A stretch of 64,000 nt of DNA from Aquimarina megaterium XH134 (GTDB lineage Bacteria > Bacteroidota > Bacteroidia > Flavobacteriales > Flavobacteriaceae): contig NZ_JACB01000001.1 of the NCBI RefSeq assembly GCF_000520975.1, positions 434,001-498,000 of the forward strand. The letters run 5' to 3'. The first letter of the stretch is position 1, and each line of letters starts with the position of its first letter. Shown here piece by piece: positions 61,183 to 64,000 of this stretch. A model generated the notes under the pieces. The model did not search any database. It saw only the letters and a program-made list of their open reading frames with translations, and was not told the DNA's origin. The translations under genes and the position numbers were made by a program.

Positions 61183-62397
61183 CTATCCAGATGTGATTGC
61201 TTTTGCTGCAATAAAAGCTCCGGTCCATGCATTCTGAAAATTAAACCCTCCTGTAATTGCATCTATGTTTAGCACTTCTCCTGCAAAATATAAATTATGA
61301 CACTTTTTGCTTTCAAAAGTTTTAAAATTAACTTCTTTAAGATCAATTCCACCCGCAGTTACAAATTCTTCTTTAAATGTACTTTTTCCTTTTATCATAA
61401 AAACTCCTTGTGTAAGCTGTTCTGACAATGTTTTAAGCTGAATTTTACTCACATCGGCCCAACGTGTATCATTTCTTATTTCTGAAGCCGAAATTAAACT
61501 CTGCCAAAGTCTTTTTGGTAATTCAAATTGAGTGTATTTACTTATCTGCTGTTTCGGATATTGATTTTTTAGCGCTTTAAGTTCCTCTAAAACCTCTTGC
61601 TGTGAATAGTGCTGAAGCCAATTCACTATAATTTCAAAATTATACCGACATGCATTTAACTCTATAGCTCCCCAGGCCGAAAGTTTTAGAATTGCTGGTC
61701 CACTCATCCCCCAATGTGTAATCAACAATGGTCCCTCGCTCGATAGTTTTGAATGTTTGACTCGTACTGACGCATTTGTTACCACACCTGGTAGATTTCC
61801 AATTCTTGGATCTTTACTATTAAAGGTAAACAACGAAGGAACTGCATCGACAGTCTGGTGCCCTAAATCCTGAACTATTTTCCAGATTTTAGGATTACTC
61901 CCAGTGGCAATCATTAACATGGTAGTCTTAAAATCTCCTTGACTGGTTTCTACAAACCATTGCTCACCTTCTTGATAGAAATTTTTAACGGCATGGTTTT
62001 TTAAAATTTCGACACCATATCTTTTTGTTTCCGACAGAAAACAATTAATAATCGTTTCTGAAGAGTTTGAAACAGGAAATATTCGACCGTCATCCTCTAT
62101 CTTAAGTGTTACTCCACGGCGATCAAACCATTCCATCGTATCACCTGTCATAAATGTATGAAAAGGTCCTTTGAGTTCTTTTTCTCCCCTAGGGTAATTT
62201 TTACTTAATTCGTTAGGGATAAATTCTGCATGAGTTACATTACATCGCCCACCGCCAGATACTCGAACTTTGGACAACACTTCTTTTCCTCGTTCCAGAA
62301 TAGCTATTTTTAGCTTTGGGTCATTTTCTGCTACATTAATAGCTGTAAAAAAACCAGCTGCACCACCACCAACAATTATTAAATCATAGTTCATCAT
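61183..62397 (-). CDS. BaiN/HI0933-like flavoprotein, NAD(P)/FAD-dependent oxidoreductase
   Basis: A 404-residue flavoprotein of the YhiN/HI0933 family: LIIVGGGAAGFFTAINVAEN (residues 6-25), SKVRVSGGGRCNVTHAEF, LMIATGSNPKIW, LLITHWGMSGPAILKLSAWGA, FVTAGGIDLKEVNFKTFESK and LYFAGEVLNIDAITGGFNFQNAW. Length is normal. BaiN is a bile-acid reductase, but most members have no known substrate. It overlaps the GDPD gene by 4 bases, so the two are coupled. Confidence 0.92.
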   Translation of the reverse strand: MMNYDLIIVGGGAAGFFTAINVAENDPKLKIAILERGKEVLSKVRVSGGGRCNVTHAEFIPNELSKNYPRGEKELKGPFHTFMTGDTMEWFDRRGVTLKIEDDGRIFPVSNSSETIINCFLSETKRYGVEILKNHAVKNFYQEGEQWFVETSQGDFKTTMLMIATGSNPKIWKIVQDLGHQTVDAVPSLFTFNSKDPRIGNLPGVVTNASVRVKHSKLSSEGPLLITHWGMSGPAILKLSAWGAIELNACRYNFEIIVNWLQHYSQQEVLEELKALKNQYPKQQISKYTQFELPKRLWQSLISASEIRNDTRWADVSKIQLKTLSEQLTQGVFMIKGKSTFKEEFVTAGGIDLKEVNFKTFESKKCHNLYFAGEVLNIDAITGGFNFQNAWTGAFIAAKAITSG

Positions 62398-63071
62398 GCA
62401 AAATTCGGAAAATCTGTGATGATACCCTCAACTTTCCATGATTTTGATTGCTCAATTTGCATTGCTGTATTTACGGTCCATACATATATGTTATATCCCT
62501 GATCCTTGGCAAGATTTACCTCATCTCGAGTCAGTGATAAAATTGGAGGATGTATAGAAAATGCTTTTAATCTCTCTGCTACATGTAAAGCCCGGGTTAT
62601 ATTTTTTTCAGTTAATACTCCTATCTTAAAATTAGAAGTAGCAGCTTTCAATTCGAACAACTGTGGGTGATCAAAACTAGAGATGATAAAATGATCATAT
62701 TCCCAATCTGTATTTTCGATATATTCTTCTAGTAATCTAATAGTAGGCAAGGCTGTGTTTTTCCCTTTCAATTCTATGTTAAGTTCGCATTGCCCATCGA
62801 TCATATCCAGCACTCCGCGCAATGTAGGTATCGTAAATCCTTCTTTTGTTTCAAACTGTTGTAACTCCTGTAAAGTATATTCTGATACATTTCCTGTACC
62901 ATTAGTAGTTCTATCCAAAGTTTCATCATGAATCACTACCAATTCTCCACTTTTACAGCAATGTATATCAATCTCGACACCATCTACTTTATAATGCAAA
63001 GCTTCGGTGATCGATTCTAATGTATTTTCGGCGACTAAACCAGCTGCACCACGATGTCCGAATATTTTCAT
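62394..63071 (-). CDS. glycerophosphodiester phosphodiesterase
   Basis: A 225-residue GDPD enzyme without a signal peptide: FGHRGAAGLVAENTLESI (catalytic His4 region), VDGVEIDIHCCKSGELVVIHDETLDRTTNG (metal Glu/Asp and second His), LNIELKGKN, IISSFDH and VWTVNTAMQIEQ. It hydrolyses glycerophosphodiesters to glycerol 3-phosphate and an alcohol, a cytoplasmic step linking to GlpD (21203), though the genes are not adjacent. Coupled to the flavoprotein gene. Confidence 0.92.
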   Translation of the reverse strand: MKIFGHRGAAGLVAENTLESITEALHYKVDGVEIDIHCCKSGELVVIHDETLDRTTNGTGNVSEYTLQELQQFETKEGFTIPTLRGVLDMIDGQCELNIELKGKNTALPTIRLLEEYIENTDWEYDHFIISSFDHPQLFELKAATSNFKIGVLTEKNITRALHVAERLKAFSIHPPILSLTRDEVNLAKDQGYNIYVWTVNTAMQIEQSKSWKVEGIITDFPNFA

Positions 63072-63155
63072 AAGTTATCTAATTAAGTTTCAGTCTTTCT
63101 ACAGATTCAAGACATATTTTGTTTAGGCAATTATAATTTTCATCGATCCCCTCTA

Positions 63156-63168
63156 GAGCTTGTCGTAG
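63156..63168 (+). repeat. single degenerate arm of the GAGCTTGTCGAAG repeat
   Basis: GAGCTTGTCGTAG, one base from the REP-like arm at 33001, in the gap between the GDPD and sigma factor genes. No second arm is visible. Confidence 0.3.
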
Positions 63169-63297
63169 GGCATATCTATTATTTTACATTCTTAATTATA
63201 TGTTATTATATTGATATCAAAGAAACTAAAATTGTTACTTTTACAACAATTTAACATCACCCAAAGGTAACAATCTGTTATTATAGTACATGAACCT

Positions 63298-63882
63298 ATG
63301 AATACTACCGAGGATCACAAAATTTTGGAAGGTATCGTCACCGGAAATGAGGTTGTCATTACTACATTTTATAGAAAAAACCTGCCCTATATAAGACAAT
63401 ACATCCTACAAAACTCTGGCAATGAAGAGGATGCCGAAGATGTGTTTCAAGATGCGTTGATTTTGGTATATCAGAAATTAAAAACGGATTCTCTGGAGTT
63501 ACATTCTTCACTACGAACCTATTTTTATGGGATTTGTAAAAATATGTGGAGAAACAGATTACGAAAAAACAAAAAAATGATCATTACAGAAAAATTACCT
63601 GAGGATGCAGAAATAATTACCCCCACAGTGATCCAAGATATAGAATATAAAGAACGAGAGCATATATATCGAAGACACTTCTTAAAACTAAGTGATACAT
63701 GTCGTGAGGTACTAAGCTTACTTTTTCAAGGAAATAGCATGAAAGATATTGCACATATCACAGGATATTCTGAAGGATATACCCGAAAGAAAAAATTTGA
63801 ATGTAAACGATATTTAATAGAAATGATCGAAAAGGATCACGCCTTTCAAGAATTACAACTAAACCCTGAAAAAGAATTATAG
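63298..63882 (+). CDS. ECF-type RNA polymerase sigma factor
   Basis: A 194-residue sigma-70 family protein: region 2 with NEEDAEDVFQDALILVYQKL (about 42-61) and YFYGICKNMWRNRLRKNKK, region 4 with LSDTCREVLSLLFQGNSMKDIAHITGYSEGYTRKKKFECKRYL (given here by its parts: about 138-180). The two regions and the linker fit an ECF sigma factor without an N-terminal extension. The gene one base downstream probably encodes its partner. Confidence 0.9.
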   Translation: MNTTEDHKILEGIVTGNEVVITTFYRKNLPYIRQYILQNSGNEEDAEDVFQDALILVYQKLKTDSLELHSSLRTYFYGICKNMWRNRLRKNKKMIITEKLPEDAEIITPTVIQDIEYKEREHIYRRHFLKLSDTCREVLSLLFQGNSMKDIAHITGYSEGYTRKKKFECKRYLIEMIEKDHAFQELQLNPEKEL

Positions 63883-63883
63883 T

Positions 63884-64000
63884 ATGGAAAGAACTCCAGA
63901 AATATTCGATAAAATAGAAGGATACCTTGCACATACGTTACCTGAAGAAGAAATAATTGCTTTTGAAAAAGAATTAGCTACTAATCCAGAACTGCAACAA
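63884..64000 (+). CDS. partner gene after the ECF sigma factor, N-terminal fragment
   Basis: An ATG one base after the sigma factor stop opens a frame of 39 codons that runs off the right edge: MERTPEIFDKIEGYLAH, then a helical EEEIIAFEKELATNPELQQ. This short N-terminal helix pattern is typical of proteins after ECF sigma factors in Flavobacteriaceae, often continuing with a membrane helix and TPRs. It may be an anti-sigma or output protein; it cannot be decided from the fragment. Confidence 0.7.
   Translation, partial: MERTPEIFDKIEGYLAHTLPEEEIIAFEKELATNPELQQ

Noticed and set aside
1..64000. Prophage, integrative element or insertion sequence
   Set aside because: I found no transposase, integrase, phage structural or conjugation genes, and tRNA-Phe is not followed by an att-like direct repeat that I can see.

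Overview
The window is an AT-rich (about one third G+C by eye) chromosomal segment from a marine-type member of the Bacteroidetes, most likely family Flavobacteriaceae; an Aquimarina-like genus would fit, but that is inference. The evidence is the gene content: SusC-like TonB receptor with DUF4249, acid-tethered surface lipoproteins, a T9SS C-terminal sorting domain, the mevalonate pathway, and the LptC/TPR/OMP/CoaX gene order. Promoters also match the Bacteroidetes consensus TTG-N19-TAnnTTTG: exact matches lie before tRNA-Phe, the 52967-53851 gene and the 37867-38280 gene. I see no rRNA, CRISPR array, transposase, integrase or prophage genes.

Layout. 1-4266 (minus) is a conserved envelope operon: CNNM protein (cut by the edge), small membrane protein, LptC, TPR protein, OMP and CoaX. 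tRNA-Phe follows, then a very small, previously overlooked GG-leader peptide gene (4498-4671). 4799-7410 holds a membrane TPR/AraC regulator and a DUF5648-type lipoprotein. 7571-16969 (minus) is an accessory surface locus: AraC regulator, TonB receptor, DUF4249 lipoprotein, then five lipoproteins with acidic tethers (ClpP-like, metallo-like, S41 peptidase, TolB-type propeller, intradiol dioxygenase). 17154-23951 contains an exported isochorismatase-type hydrolase, two AraC regulators, a DUF983 protein, a PAP2 phosphatase, and GlpD with a LacI regulator.

24233-36078 (plus) is an arsenosugar biosynthesis region: a CMD-family protein, ArsS, rhodanese, TIGR04282 transferase, purine nucleoside phosphorylase, ArsM, PiT phosphate transporter, a Tat-targeted aminotransferase, an unrecognised 501-residue protein, two DUF547 proteins and the TIGR04283 transferase. 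ArsM would methylate arsenite, ArsS add the deoxyadenosyl group, the phosphorylase remove adenine, and the transferases build the glycoside. 36068-38280 has two minus-strand genes preceded by matching TetR-type palindromes, suggesting co-repression by a regulator encoded elsewhere. A second, Cys-rich GG-leader peptide is at 38581-38781.

38859-44406 encodes a short Omp85 protein, a GH113-like lipoprotein, an OMP, a third DUF547 protein and a T9SS-secreted LRR protein. A 161-bp inverted-repeat element (44657-44817) precedes a redox pair (FAD oxidoreductase and membrane 4Fe-4S protein). 47985-52870 is a glycosyltransferase operon: MORN protein, Dpm1-like GT2, processive GT2, polyprenol-type GT and an alpha/beta hydrolase. 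52967-58800 carries a pseudouridine synthase with Glu in place of the catalytic Asp, a nitrilase, and the isoprenoid genes UbiA-like prenyltransferase, mevalonate kinase and MvaD. The right end has TspO, TetR, an exported unknown, a flavoprotein, GDPD, and an ECF sigma factor followed by the start of its partner gene.

The best candidates for something undescribed are the surface lipoprotein/TonB locus, the two orphan GG-leader peptides, the extended arsenosugar region with its unknown 501-residue protein, and the inverted-repeat element.
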